Source of the DNA: Siphonodentalium dalli
Taxonomy: Eukaryota > Mollusca > Scaphopoda > Gadilida > Siphonodentaliidae
Direction of reading: 5' to 3'
Assembly (NCBI GenBank): GCA_032622095.1
Contig: CP136062.1
Location: 163,798,875 to 163,862,874, forward strand
Length of the DNA stretch: 64,000 nt
Notes under the pieces: model-generated
Database searches by the model: none
What the model was told of the DNA's origin: nothing
Seen by the model: only the letters and a program-made list of their open reading frames with translations
Part shown: in pieces, positions 33,773 through 46,529 of the stretch
How positions within the stretch are numbered: position 1 is the first letter of the stretch
How the letters are laid out: each line of letters begins with the position of its first letter
Translations under genes and position numbers: made by a program

Positions 33773-36173
33773 ATGATGCAAACACAAATGGAACTACAGA
33801 TAGAGCAGATGAAAATTAGCAGCATCAACCAACAGCACCAGATGAACATGATCATGCAAAATCAAAATATGAATAACTTGGCCATATATAAATCGCTGCC
33901 ATTTCCAGGGGTTCCTCCACCAAGTTGCACTCAACAGCAGTTCTTATCAGCAATGTCTCCTCCACTCTCAACTCCATGGAATAGTCTACTGCATCCAGGT
34001 ATCTTTAGAAATAATGGATATCAAAACCCAAAATTCAAATGGAAAAATAGAAGATACCGAACAGATCCAATCCAGAAGTTGGCAAATGCAAAAAATAAAA
34101 AGAATGAGGATATAAAGGGTTGTAAGTCTACAGAAGGTACATGCACAAGTATGAAGAACAGCAGACGCATGTATTCCAGTACTGACAAATTTGCACATAC
34201 AGATACTTTCTGCACCAAAGAAGAAACTTTCATTGATCAACATGGGAGATCTTCCAATTATGATATCTTGAATAGTGATAAGTCAGTCAGGCAATCTCCT
34301 GAAGAAGTGATGACTGAAATACTGCTGAACGAGAATCTTCATCGTCAACCAGATACACATTGCAGTGCTCCATTAATATTACCTGATAGCTCTCCGAAAC
34401 AGAATAAACCTAAAGACCATTTTTTTGTGCGGATGCCGGGTGACAGAAGTAGTATGGGTGTAGATGAGCAGCAGTCAATTCATAATTCATCTTCCATTAT
34501 CATCACTTCATTTAACATTAAAAATGTCAAAAGCAACTTTGTCTACCTGAATGATCTTCTCAAAACAAATGATGTTATCTGCCTACAAGAACACTGGCTG
34601 CTGCATTACGAATTAAAATTCCTAGAAGAACTGAACCAGAATTTCTTCACATTCAACAAAGCAGACGATGAGGAATTTCCAACAATTCCTGGTGAATTAC
34701 CAAGGGGATATGGAGGGGTCTCTACAATGGTTAAGAAAGACAGATTCTCGATGCCTAAAGTCCTACCTGATTGCTCAACAAACATCATCGTGTTTGAAAC
34801 TGGTTCTAAGAATTCATTATGCATCATAAATGCTTATTTACCATCAAGGGGTTCCAAGGAAAATGATCTGAAATATGCAGATATGCTTGACGAATTGGAA
34901 GCGATAAGAAGAAAATATCAACATTCTCATCAAGTGATCATGTGTGGTGACTGGAAAGTCTGGAATGCATCTTTGATGCTGAGAGAGAACATTAAAAGAG
35001 ACACCCTATTTGAGAATTTCACAAAGAGAGTGCAGCTGAAGACATTCCATCAATCAAAACCTACATTTTTCCATTGCAATGAAAAGGACTGCTCGCAAAT
35101 CGACTACATACTTATTCCTGAAGAACATACAAAGCTTATGGAAGTCTTAGAGATTGCAGATCGAACACATCATAACACATCTGATCATGTACCTGTCTCT
35201 CTGCGAAGATTGAGGTTAACTTTCATGAAAGAATCACAAATGCACCTGGATTGACTCATACAAAATTAAATGGGAGGAACTGTGATTTGAGAGGGTTCAA
35301 AGAACAAGTTGAAGAAAACTTACAGAGGAGTGATGCCGGGTCTAACTTGGAAGAAGATTTGAACCATTTGACTTCGGTTTTGATAGATGCAGCTGATAAA
35401 TGCTGCCCAAAACCCAAGATCTCAAGAAAGCAACATAAAAACTCCCATCTATGGTCACCTGAAATCAAGGCGAGTTGAGCAGCAGCAAAATTGGCCTTCT
35501 GGAAATGGAAAATTGCTGGAAAATCAAAGGACCCATCAAATAGCACCCTTAGAAAAAGAAAGCAACTTCAAAAATGTTCAAGAAGGCACAGAGAGTCCAA
35601 ATTGGTAGAAAAAGACAAGAGCAACTACAGAGAATTGTGGACGCAAATAAAGAGGACAATCAACTATTCCATCGTCTTGTCAATGCGCAGCGAAAGAAGA
35701 AAGGTGTATTCACAGATGAGCTGATTGTAAATGACCAAGTTTTGCCAAATACTGATGATATAAGAGAGGGATGGGCTGAATATTTCCAGAATCTAGCTAA
35801 TCCATCTGATGACCCTAAATTCAACGAAGACCATAGCATGGAAGTTGATCAAGATATACTTGTCATCCGGAAAATTTGTATGGCTCAGAAGAATAGTTTG
35901 CCAACAATTACTCCTCAAACTGTTGCTGAGATAGTCAAGAACTTGAAAAATGGTAAATCTCAAGATGGTCTAGGAGAACAAGCTGAACATTTGAAGATTG
36001 GTGGAGAAATTGTTGTTGACTTCATTGCAGCATTCGCCAATAAATTTTTTCACAAGAGAAGGGTACCTGACATTCTGAAGCTGGGAATTATCACCCCAAT
36101 CCACAAGAAAGACAAATCTACCTTCAAAGTATCGTGTAATAACAGTGACTCCAATTATCATGATAATAATTGA
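33773..36173 (+). pseudogene. LINE B ORF2, endonuclease and RT fingers
   Basis: The first open piece (33773-35254, 493 residues) has a Gln/Met-rich linker and then an endonuclease fold with SFNIKN, ICLQEHWL (residues ~269-276), YGGVSTMVKK, NAYLPSRGS, CGDWKVWNAS (from ~390) and SDHVPV (~470). The expected Glu and terminal Asp-His are present; GDW replaces the usual GDF/GDL-N word. It then shifts frame at 35251 (ATGA overlap), has a stop at 35476-35478, shifts again near 35574, and runs into the RT fingers with GKSQDGLGEQAEHLK and PDILKLGIITPIHKKDKS before another shift near 36130. Confidence 0.85.
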
Positions 36174-36255
36174 AAAGATACTAATCCACACATCTGATTC
36201 GCTACTACAACATACTCAGTCCAAACTGCAGAAAGGGTTTACTGCAGGAACCTCC

Positions 36256-37681
36256 CACTGCATGAAAACTGGAATTTATTCATTGCATAAATTTCGGATA
36301 AATGTGCATAAATCTGGATAAATCAGAAATTTATTCACTGAATAAATGTGCATAAATCCGGAAATTTATGCACATTTATTCACAATTTATTCATGAATAA
36401 AGGCCGACATTTATACACAATTTATTCACTGAATAAACCCACGTTTATTCAACAGAATAAACTCGGCATTTATTCGTACGTTTATGCACTTTTATTATCG
36501 ACCTGTTTATGCATAAATGCAAATTTATTCACGGAATAAAGCTGCATAAATATACATATAGCTACATTTATTCTGGTTATAAACTCCAGTTTATGCACAT
36601 TTATACCCCGTATAAATTATTTGGATTTGAACATATATATCCATATATATTTGTGAAATCTACTTTATGGTGACATTTGGCTTGTAACCAGCATATAAGG
36701 CGACACGGATGTGTATATCTAACTATACATATACACATGTGTCGCCCTGATTCTGGTATCTCCATGTGCATGTAGTAATTTGCCAACAAAATGCTGCCCT
36801 ATTGTTGGTTATACCAGTCACAAATATAATATGAACTACTTCGACATGGCACTTGCCGTCATCAATTTTCGTAGTCTCTGCAATAAAGAATAAAAATTAA
36901 ATAATTAAATGATCGCATGGGAAATAAGTATAAACGATAACATATTAAAACTAAAATAAGAATTGTAATGTACGGCATTTTTTATTTGTGATCTGGCTAA
37001 GGGTGGAATCACTCTCACAAAACCACATTTTCACGAGATAGAATAACCTTATTCCGACGTCTCTGTATAATCAAATATTAATTTTGACATGTGTCGATCA
37101 CGCTGCGAATTGAAAGGGAATTTAAAAATGAAATGATGTGGCGATCATGTTCTAACCCAAGCAAATATACCACCACCAATACCCCTCCCACCCACCCACA
37201 CACGAACACCCCATCCTACCACCTTGGTCCCTACTGTGTGCATGGCTACATTACAGTCCACAGCGTTAATCTACCATTGCAAATATGCCTTCCAGTTTAG
37301 ACAGAAAATGCGAAACCAGAAAACAAACGTATTTGTATATAAACTCGCCTTATAATTAAGAGTACCCACCTAATTCACGCACGTCTTCGCAGCAGTTGTG
37401 TTGGCAGACAAAGAAATCGGTATCAGCAGTTAGCTTCTGTTATACGATATGTCTCACATATCCACATGGTAGTAATTAAATTATGGGCCAAGACTTAAAA
37501 CCGCTGTTGGTTACAGTAATGAGCGAAAATAATGCGACATTTATGCGAGATTTAAAAATATAAATGCGAGATTTATATTTTTGTATAAAGACGAATTTAA
37601 TATGCATAAATGCATGCATAAATTTAGGGTCCTAAATTTATGCGACATTTATATTTTATAAATCTCGCTTTTCATGCAGTG
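36256..37681. mobile_element. 1426-bp CACTA-like non-autonomous transposon inside LINE B
   Basis: Ends are CACTGCATGAAAA and its inverse TTTTCATGCAGTG, flanked by TCC on both sides (36253-36255 and 37682-37684). Removing it and one TCC rejoins the LINE RT frame at GFTAGTS / SVNAAL. CACTG termini with a 3-bp duplication fit the EnSpm/CACTA superfamily. Subterminal regions are crowded with TTTATTCA, GAATAAA and GCATAAAT words (36270-36620, 37520-37670), plausible transposase-binding repeats. No transposase ORF. Confidence 0.9.
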
Positions 37682-39308
37682 TCCTCCGTGAATGCTGCAC
37701 TGATAATTTCAGAAGCTATTACTGAAGCTAAATCATCCAAAGAAGTACTTCACGTGGCAACATTGGATGCTCAGAAAGCTTTTGACGTCGTACCACATAA
37801 TATGCTGCTGAGGAAGTTATACTGCGATGGGATCAGTAGTGATGAGTGGCTGATGTTAGATCATCTGTATCGTGGAATGAAGTCTCAAGTTAAATGGCAT
37901 GGATAATTACCTACACCTATTGACATCAATCAGGGAGTTAGACAGGGAGGAGTTCTTTCTGCTTGAAGAAAACTATGTTGGAGCTACAATTGGTCACATC
38001 TCGATGCCACAAGTCACTTGTGTTGATGATGTAGCTCTGTTAAGCCATTAAGAAATTGAACTCCAGACGATGCTACATGAGGTTGAGATTACTCTCACAA
38101 TGAACGATACAACATCAATCCAAGCGCTCTCATTTCTTATCAACCATCAAAGAATGAAACCATGATTACCCTCCAATTTGAAGATAAGGACATTCCAATA
38201 ATTGAGTCTGTTACTCATGTTGGAATCAGCAGGACGAACAAGTGGAATTTGGTTGTGGATGAGAGAATTCTGAGAGGAAGAAGAACACTGTTTGTGTTTA
38301 ATTGGAGCTGGAATGCATGGAAGAAATGGCTTGATTCCTCATGTCTCGGTGCATCTCTGGAATACTTATGTCCTACCTAGAATGTTACATGTTTTGGAGG
38401 CGACACACATCACCACGCAGGAGTTAGATAAATTAGAGGTATTCCAACGTAGAATATTGAAACAACTACATTCTCTACCACCAAGAACATCTTCAGCAGC
38501 AGTATATTGTATGTTGGGACAACCTCCAATTGAAGCTTACATTGACAAACAGAGGCTGGGTTTGTTTGGGAGGATAACAATGCAGGATGTTTCTATTGAG
38601 AGAGAGATAGCAGAGAAACCGCTTGCAATACAGTCTCTGGACATTGAAAGCTTGTTTGTAATGGTACGAAGATTACTCTGGAAGTACAAACTACCATTAG
38701 TATTTGACCTGTTAGAATCTCCAATGAAGAAAGAGCTATGGAAGAGTTTTGTGGATAAAAATATCAACTCCTACTGGGATGAGCTACTATCAGAAGAGAT
38801 AAGTAATAAGTCATCGCTTAGATATCTCAACCCTTCAGTCAAGATCGGTTCTGCTCACCACATCTGGACATCCGTTCGGAACAATCAACATAACATCAGA
38901 AGAGCATCTATAAAAGCGAGATTTCTAACTGGGATGTATGATCTTCAGAGTAATGCTTCTAAATTCTCGAAGAATCCAGCCATATCAACATGTCAGATAT
39001 GTGGAGAGGGAAATGAAACCAGAGAACATTTTATATGCTCATGACTAGCATCCAGAATTCGACAGTCTGCAATGAATAAGTTGAAAGTTCTCATTTCTCC
39101 TGCATCGTACGATTTATGCTGCTCTGACTCTGCCTTTCTAACCCAACTAACACTAGACTTCTCTTCTGAACCTGTCTATTCACTCTGCATTGACTCACAG
39201 CAAACAGCCAATGCAATAGAACAATGGAGTAGAGAATTCCTATTTGAACTTCATCAGTGTCGATCATTATTTCTGGTGAAGTCGTGGCAGATGAGGAGCT
39301 CTAATTAG
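37682..39308 (+). pseudogene. LINE B reverse transcriptase palm and C-terminus
   Basis: Resumes exactly where the transposon split it, with SSVNAALIISEAITEAK. Motif A is TLDAQKAFDVVPH. GVRQGGVLS (motif B, about 37934-37960) is followed by a jump to a CVDDVALLSH motif C with too little sequence between, so about 30 codons seem lost. The C-terminal piece (38292-39044) includes LGQPPIEAYIDKQRLGLFG and a zinc-knuckle-like CQICGEGNETREHFIC. Stops near 37904, 38050 and 39042 and frameshifts near 38165 and 38300 exclude function. Confidence 0.85.
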
Positions 39309-39445
39309 CATCCTTATCTTTTTTATGAAGAATCCTGTTTTTTATTATGATTCAACATAACTATACACTCCGGATGGAGGTGCTGCGCAAAATTATCGCA
39401 GAAATTTACAAATGAAGACAAGACAAGACTCTAGCTGCCTATTCT

Positions 39446-40149
39446 GTCATTGGCACTTGTTTTATGATATTCATCACATGGCTGTTTAAAAAATACCAAG
39501 CATATTCTCAAAGACTGATATTATATCTGAGTATCAGCACATTCTGTGATGCCATTGTCTCTTTGAGATACTGCTTTTGGCGTTTTTGCGTACATTCATA
39601 GCGAATTCGGCAGCAGCGTATGGGTTAATTTATTCACTTCCGCTGCAGCTAGCGACTTTTCCGATCACCCATGGATGCATAGGTGTCCGTGGTCAGGCAG
39701 CCAGGGGAGGTGCAAACGGTGCCTTTTTGGATTTTGCGTACCTGACGGAACCGGCCACAAGTTAGGGGTTAACAGTGCTTAGTTAACAGGGATTGGAACT
39801 TTGGTACATTCAGCACGATACACTCACAAAAAACGTAGTCCGTATAGCTATTATATAGTACCGATAACACCTATTTGTTATTGGTGTGATATAGTAGCTA
39901 TACCGTGTTTAGTGCCTATATCGTGGAACCGATATCGCATGCAGGATAAACCAAATTACCCCCCCCCCCCCGTTATTTGAGAGACGCTCACGCCAGAGTG
40001 CATATTGGCAGAACACGGGGCATTTATTTTCAAGTAGCCATTTTAAAATACTGTTTCAACTTTTAAAACTATTCGTTGTATATGGATTAACAGTTTCTGA
40101 TGTAATATCCATGTATATAGTCAGCGCACACCATTTACAACAGTTTTTG
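39446..40149. other. Unassigned sequence, one hairpin and a poly-C run
   Basis: A hairpin at 39842-39903 has TATAGCTATTATAT facing ATATAGTAGCTATA and an inner ACACC/GGTGT pair. A poly-C run lies near 39960-39972. The 62-residue open frame near 39.6 kb is not supported as a gene. Confidence 0.5.
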
Positions 40150-40720
40150 TTGGATGGATTATGTCCCTTAAAGACACGGTTGGCCTTGGCGGTGGGTATC
40201 CTGTGAAAATATCTCCACCCGTCAAAAACCGCCACAAACAGAAAGAACATCAAAATGTAGATAGACTTTGTCCGTATACAAATAAGAAATATCGCATAAA
40301 CAGTATGTTATGGTCATATGTTTGACCATTGTTATGTAAACAAAAGCATAAAAAGTTACTTTTCTGATGTTTGTTTATATTATGATGGTAAACATAAAGA
40401 GCGTTCTTTGTTGGTGTATACCTGATATGGAACAAATAAAGAGCGTTTATGCCATTTGTGTGTGATTAGCCAGTAGCATTGTGCTGTCTTCTGTAACACA
40501 ATCAGGCTCTTGCTTTGGTAAAATATAGTAGGTCTTTATGATAACATGCCGTGTACGCGATGGTCATGGTATATATGAACGGAACTGTATGCGTTTTAAT
40601 GTTTTTATGTTTACGGTGTTTGGAACAAATATGAATATTTTCGACAATTAAGGCCGCACGTGCCTTTAACCGCCTGCATTTAATTCTTTTGACATTTTTT
40701 GATGGATTTATTCCTCTTCC
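40150..40720 (+). repeat. Dispersed repeat, copy 1 (paired with 63185-63700)
   Basis: GCGGTGGGTATCCTGTGAAA, ATATCGCATAAACAGTATGT, GTTATGTAAACAAAAGCAT, ATAAAGAGCGTTTATGCC and GAACGGAACTGTATG all recur in order at 63.2-63.6 kb. Non-coding. Confidence 0.8.
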
Positions 40721-40742
40721 GCTTCCTGCGTAAAAACGACAT

Positions 40743-41010
40743 CAGTCGCTCGCCAAATTTGATCCTATATTTAGATTATGTATGACGTCAGGAAATTCCC
40801 AGCTCAAAGTTTTCTGGCAAAGCATTTGTTTTGTAAATGGCGACTTCTGCTCTTCCAGTTAATTTACAAATCTACTTTTTTCAAGAATTTGGAAACTTAG
40901 AAACGCTCAACGGTATCAATGCACTGGACTCATATCATATTATATTATCATGACTTCATGCGGGAACAATAACTTTGGACGCTGTTAGTAAGTTTGGCGA
41001 GCGACTGATG
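40743..41010. repeat. Short inverted repeat around 230 bp
   Basis: CAGTCGCTCGCCAAATTT at 40743-40760 faces AAGTTTGGCGAGCGACTGATG at 40990-41010. The same word also occurs near 50507-50523, within the second copy of the adjoining repeat. Confidence 0.7.
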
Positions 41011-41543
41011 CAGGCCGACATTATTTTCGCGAAGAAGTGACGACAGAAGCAATCAAATCGAGATTTGGATTCAGGTTTTAGAAGAATCTTCATATACAAA
41101 TCGGTGACATTATTTATGTGTAATCTCCACAGAACGAAGATGTGCAGTTTATTCACAAAATATTTCGGAAAACAGGAATAAAACTACGATGTATTTGTGA
41201 AGTAAGTAGCCCATTTTCGTTGCTCATCTTTGATGACAAACTGGGAGGATGCGTTTTCAACACTACAAGAAGGATTTGAGTGTATGGTTCTTCAGATGCT
41301 GGTTTTGAGATTTAACGAATATTTATTATTTTAATGAATAATCTAAAAATGATTTCACTTGTTGCTGCTTTTAATTTTAATTATCCCATGTCAGGGAGAA
41401 ATTAACAGATTAAGGGAATGATCTTTATGTGCTGTAGAAGAAAATTGGGGATCCCAGAAAAATGTGTGACTAAACACCAACTTCACCAAGCCATATGTAG
41501 CCAAACCAAGCCGTAGGAAATAAGAAGTAAAATTGAAGTTTAT
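40962..41543 (+). repeat. Dispersed repeat, copy 1 of an inverted pair (with 49953-50550)
   Basis: About 580 bp match the reverse complement of 49953-50550 over almost the whole length. Examples are GATTTGGATTCAGGTTTTAG, CGGAAAACAGGAATAAAACT, GATGCTGGTTTTGAGATTTA and GGATCCCAGAAAAATGTGTG. A ~30-residue peptide frame is shared on the minus strand (LHIFVLWRLHINNV), but stops elsewhere break both strands. The family is unknown. Confidence 0.88.
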
Positions 41544-42284
41544 TATACTTCCATATTTTAATATGGGAGTTAATTGTATTTCTGTTGAGGCCGTTTTCCG
41601 TTTAATTGAACATACTGAGGAAAAATAATGGCACTAGGGATATGAATTTTCTGTGGAATGTAGGCATCTAAGAGTTACTGAAAATGTACACATCAGAATT
41701 TCGACAAAACGTTTCTTTGCAGAGTTATCGCCCTTTTACGTTTCTCCATTTTTCTCTATTATTATTATTCTGTATTATTATTTTTCTGAGTAAGTTTGTA
41801 ACGCTTAATCTCAGGAGCCGCTGAATGTAGAATGCTGACATTTTCGGCGTGTGTACAACTTCTACAGTACACGGCCGTTAAGCCATTGAGAATTGTGTCC
41901 GTACTTGATTTATGGAGTTAAGGCCCTTAAACCGGCCTCTCACATTTATCGACAATTGTAGAGTATGTCTGGAACGCATTGCGGTAGCGGAACGGGACAA
42001 ATATTATGGTGTAGAACAATTTAAACGTGGTTCAGTACTACAAAATGGACGTTGTCCGATTATTGACCGCGGGGTGGTGGAGGGGTGTTCAATGTCGTAA
42101 AAAATAAATACTCTCCGATTGCGACCAAACTTACATGTCATAGTCTACATTTTAATCCGATAACGATGCCGTAAACATTTTGTAAATCGGTCGAAAATTA
42201 ACAGAGTTATCGGCCCCTTAATGTCCAAAATATCTCTCCCTAATGGAGGAAAATGGCTAATTGAGGAGCTGGAGTGCGGGAAAG
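41544..42284. other. Unassigned sequence, probably old repeat
   Basis: Words such as ATTGCGACCAAACTTACATG and TTAACAGAGTTATCGGCCCC (42115-42220) look like fragments of mollusc repeat units, but no second copy was found here. Confidence 0.45.
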
Positions 42285-42366
42285 GGTAAGACCAGGCCCG
42301 GGAAGGTGGTGGAACCAGGCCGGGGTTGTGAGACCAGACCGGGTGGTGGGACCAGGCAGACCGGTG
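42285..42366 (+). repeat. GC-rich minisatellite, about four units of ~20 bp
   Basis: AGACCAGGCCCGGG, AACCAGGCCGGGG, AGACCAGACCGGG and ACCAGGCAGACCGG separated by GGTGG/TTGTG words. Confidence 0.75.
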
Positions 42367-42599
42367 GCGGATGTAAACGTCAGATTTAGCAAAAAACAAA
42401 CAAAAAACAAGTCCAGCTGTGTCAAATTTTTATTGCATTCTCCGAATGGGAAGAGTGATGCGGACACGATTATATCACTTGTTAGTTTTTTGGCCCGACC
42501 GTTACCGACCTACCACCGGGACAAAAAATTAACTATTTATGAGCAAGATCAATGCAGTAGCAGATACGGCGGTATCCTGTAGGTACGATTCCAAAGTTT

Positions 42600-43160
42600 G
42601 ACCACTCTACGATAAAAGCAACCTGCCCAAACGCGACCCTGCTTCAGGTGGATTTAAACGTTTGGCAAATTCCAACGAAAATCAAAGGGGGAGGGGGAAT
42701 TTGTCAAAAAATCAGACATCAAGATAAAACAAATTTGATAAGTGGATGTGATAGCTAGTGCCCAGGCGCAACTTTGTAATTTCTGTTTCAATCGCCCTAA
42801 AGCCGAAGGTTTACTCGTGGCGAGGCTTTATAAGGTAAATGAGAATAGTTAAGTGCTGTATCACTAACCTATTTTTCCCGCCAAATCGAAACGGGCTAAT
42901 AAAAGAGCCAGCTAATGCAGGAGCAGGTAATATGATATACTGCGGATAATTTCCCAAACATTGAGCGTTCTAGTATTTAAGCAACCGGCCCAACGAAGAG
43001 CTCGCATTCGTGTGGGTCCAAATATGTAAATTCCACCGAAAACGAAAGGTGAAAAAATATTCCAAAAATCAAACATGGGGATATAACGTTTTTGATGTGG
43101 ATGTTATTAGGAGTATCAACCCGACACTTGAGTGCGATTTCCTGAGTTTTGGAGCGAACG
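42600..43160 (+). repeat. Diverged direct repeat, two units 363 bp apart
   Basis: AAGCAACCTGCCCAA near 42617 aligns with AAGCAACCGGCCCAA near 42980. CCAACGAAAATCAAAGG and CCACCGAAAACGAAAGG follow in both, then AAAAATCA, ACATCAAGATA/ACATGGGGATA and a GTGGATGT word. Confidence 0.7.
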
Positions 43161-43731
43161 TTTTACTCATTTTACTCATCGTAAAACGTACGTACCACTA
43201 ACTTAATCGTATCTTGTATGTAACCATGGAACAATAGTTACCGTTTATATCAAGAAGAATAGTATGACTATTTGTGCACTCAACTGTGTTGTCTGCATTG
43301 TGATACATATTACAATGTCTGTAATTTGACAGAGGTGTCCATCTTCTTGGTGCGTGTACAGAAACACCTATTGGTATTGAATTATTGAAGCAGTCTCATA
43401 GTTCAGAAGTATAGGGGCAATGACATGTTACTATTTAGTCATGTAAATTAAATTTTCCCAAATATAACGTGACTTCAAACATTCACTGGGAAAAGTACGT
43501 GTGCACAAAGTACCAGCGAAACACACTACCTGAGACTTTGGTCATCTACGGATGACAGTGAAAACAAACAAACAGGTGTACACCATAAAAATCAAAACAA
43601 AAAAGTAGCATCAACGCGAGAAATAGGAAGAGAGAAGTAGAAATAGAGTGTTGAAGCGCAATACAGGTAAAACGAGAAACATTACAATCTTTAATTTTAT
43701 GGAAGTATACGAATTTCCCACCGGGAATTCG
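43161..43731. other. Unassigned sequence
   Basis: No supported gene or repeat. Confidence 0.5.
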
Positions 43732-43803
43732 AAAAGCCGCTAGTTCTATATTATTTTGTATAGCTTGGTGTTTAATATGGGAGGCCCTTTTCACATTTAT
43801 TAT
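43732..43803 (-). mobile_element. MITE terminal fragment related to 49669-49935
   Basis: TATTATTTTGTATAGCTTGG, TGTTTAATATGGGAGG and CCCTTTTCACATTTATTATT are the reverse complement of the right end at 49875-49945. The fragment stops exactly where the next repeat (ACTAGCAGGG) starts. Confidence 0.75.
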
Positions 43804-45188
43804 TTACTAGCAGGGTTACCCGGCGTTGCCCAGGTTAATGTATGCTGTGGATATTTGTTGGGAATAGAGAATGCTCTTGCTTAAAGTGTTATACGTTTTC
43901 TCATAAATTGTATATTCAAATAGCATCACAAAACATGATTATTACAGTCATGGAATATAAGTAGTGGATCACCTTGTCAATTGTCATTCTGTTTATCGCG
44001 ATTAATCCGTTCCACCAATAATGAAGTATTTATTTATTTAAAACTGCGTATACATTAGACGTTATAATATGATACGTGAACATCGTAAACACATTAGTTC
44101 GATAAAAGATGATAATTAGGTTTTACATATTGAGATGTATCAATCAATCTAGTGGGTTGGCCTAAGATCTCGAGGACACCTGGCTATCATATCTCCATGA
44201 AGATACAGATGTTTCCAAGAAATTGCCAGGTGCTCCTCTGTTCATGGTGCTATATATTGGCTAAATATTCTTAGTTTAAACGAAATGTTGCTGCGGATAT
44301 ATATTAGCTACACGTGCCAGACACAGAGCGATATTTTGAGTTGTTTATGTCGATGAGTCTGTACTAAAACCCTTGTCAGATGTCAGTATTGGTAGGATCC
44401 TGAAAAGTGCTACTAACTGCATTTTCTTGTATATCAGAAGAAACTATATTTGACTGCACACTGTGACCACTATTTTTGAACAGGCCTTCCATATCTCTGG
44501 ACAAATTGTAACTTTTTGTGGAAACTGTATTGAATGGAACAGACTAAATTTTGTTATTATATATGCAATCCTCTGACGGTTCGATGTCTCTCAGTTTTCA
44601 CGAATATATGTATCTCTTCAATAGAATGATAAATATACGTTTAATGCTTCTTCTAGTTATCTCTTTTTGCTAGCTCGTTGTGTGAATGCCTTGATTGCCA
44701 TTCCCATATAAATATGACTGTTAAGAAGATACAATTGTTCAAGTGACGTATGTGGGTCACCATATGTCGGGATTGTGAAATGTGAACGCCCAACTACTTA
44801 AAATGATATGGAGATGGCCTGGTGACTGTATATAACTTATATGTGGATATCGGCGAATAGCAATCTTATCAATGATAGTGCATATCCGCTCGTCATCCGT
44901 GACGCAAACGACACCAAATGTGATTTAATTCATGGTATATCATTAGAGAAAAACGTGTATGAATTTGGTGGAATTTGGTTTATTAAATCAATTGTTGATG
45001 CAACGCTGACTCGAACAACGCCATATTGCGAAGGTGATTATGTATTCGTTTGGTGGAAATCAGCGACAAAATTATTTCACCATATTGTTTTAATTTTCCC
45101 TCCCACCAACACCGTCATTTTAGAAAATTTTAACCCGCACCATTATCTTCCTTGTAAAAAAGTTACCCCTCTTAGAACGCCTTGGTGC

Positions 45189-46456
45189 CAGTGTTCGCGC
45201 TGAACCGAAAAAAACTTTAGCCAAAAGTTTAGCCAAATGAAAATTTAATTAGCCAAATGAAAAAACTTTAGCCAAATGTTTTTTGACCAAATTAAAAAAA
45301 ACTTTGGCCAAATTAAATCATCGTTTTCTGGTCGGTTCACAATTAATGACTAAAACGTAAAATCTAACAGACACAGGTAAAATACACAATAATTTAAATA
45401 GTTTTGATGAACTAGAAGTATTTTTATATATATCATTTATTAAAAATTTATAAATCTTTATGTGATAGAGTGATTTGGGGTGGGGTAACCCAGGATTGCC
45501 ATTCTTAATGTCATTATATTTTTGTTTTATATCAATATCTTTTTTTAAATCATTAAATATTTATCCTTGCGAAAATATCTAGGTGACATCTGGAAACTAA
45601 TAACTTAATATTGTTACGCCATTATCAAATTACAATCTGTCATAAAAGCATGCATATTATTTTGACTGTATCGGTATTGATGACAAATAGCCACAAAATA
45701 TCTGTCGTGATTCACATTTGGCTGATTAAGCTATTGTCTTACACTTTGTGCTCATAAACCTCGACCGTCATAAATACAATGTCATCATAAACATGCATTG
45801 TGCAGTGACCAGACAGACAATGGGGGATTAGGGGATTAAATGTAAAATAACGACCTTTTGGGTTTCGTGCAGAGTGACGTAATCTTTCTCCAGCAACAAC
45901 AGCCTGTTACGAACAAATTGCTTATATACCGGCGTCAATGCACACTTTACAAAAACATTGCTTTTTTCACATTGTCATAATTCAACCACGGTCGGTTTAA
46001 TGTCCATGCGTCTTTGAATGTCAGTCTTGTGAAAACTAAAGATGATTGCATATCACTTTCTGATCGCTTGGTTGATAGAGTTGTCGATCGGGTTTCCCTT
46101 AGTACAGTCTGAGATTGTTTATTTTGCTTTTGGCAAATTTGGCAAGTGGCAGCGCGAACCCTGTCTGTATATTATGTTAGATTTGGAAATAAAAATATGT
46201 TTACACTAAATGTTAGAGCTTACCTTTTGCTGTTACGGAACGATATAATGAATAACGAATAATGAAATACTTTCGTCACCTAACTTCGTCTTGAATGTCG
46301 ATCTATTGAGCGCATTTATTAATTAGCCTTCTGACTCCATGCTTTCAGTCTCCATTTGGGGTAAAACAAAGTTTAGCCAAAAGTTTAGCCAAATAATTTT
46401 TTTATTAGCCAAATTCAAAAAAGATTAGCCATTAGCTACCGACAGCGCGAACACTG
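45189..46456. mobile_element. 1268-bp hAT-like non-autonomous transposon
   Basis: Terminal inverted repeats CAGTGTTCGCGCTG and CAGCGCGAACACTG. Target duplication CTTGGTGC is perfect on both sides (45181-45188 and 46457-46464). Copy 1 of the host repeat shows the uninterrupted site (GAACGCCTTGATGACATC near 7372). An 8-bp duplication with CAG ends fits hAT. Near both ends the words TTTAGCCAAA and AGCCAAAT recur in the same orientation rather than inverted. No transposase ORF. Confidence 0.95.
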
Positions 46457-46529
46457 CTTGGTGCCATCTCGATTGTACCACGAGAAGTTATATATAGAAC
46501 GCACACAGACAGACAAAAAGACAGACAGA

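Larger units (their letters stand above)
32280..39445 (+). mobile_element. Second LINE (LINE B), nearly full length, split by a CACTA-like insertion
   Basis: Holds ORF1 (PHD-type finger) and ORF2 (endonuclease, reverse transcriptase, C-terminal CCHC-like knuckle). The 3' end near 39420-39440 is a short AAGACAAGACAAGAC run. The two ORFs meet in different frames near 33746-33773. ORF2 carries several frameshifts and stops, a likely ~30-codon deletion in the palm, and a 1426-bp transposon at 36256-37681. Its RT wording differs strongly from LINE A, so it is a different clade; I cannot name which. Confidence 0.9.

Noticed and set aside
39577-39765. 62-residue GC-richer ORF
   Set aside because: Short, compositionally mixed, no homologous copy in the window and no domain signal.
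44841-45203. 120-residue ORF as a host gene
   Set aside because: It lies in the dispersed repeat and ends inside the hAT-like insertion, so the frame is accidental.
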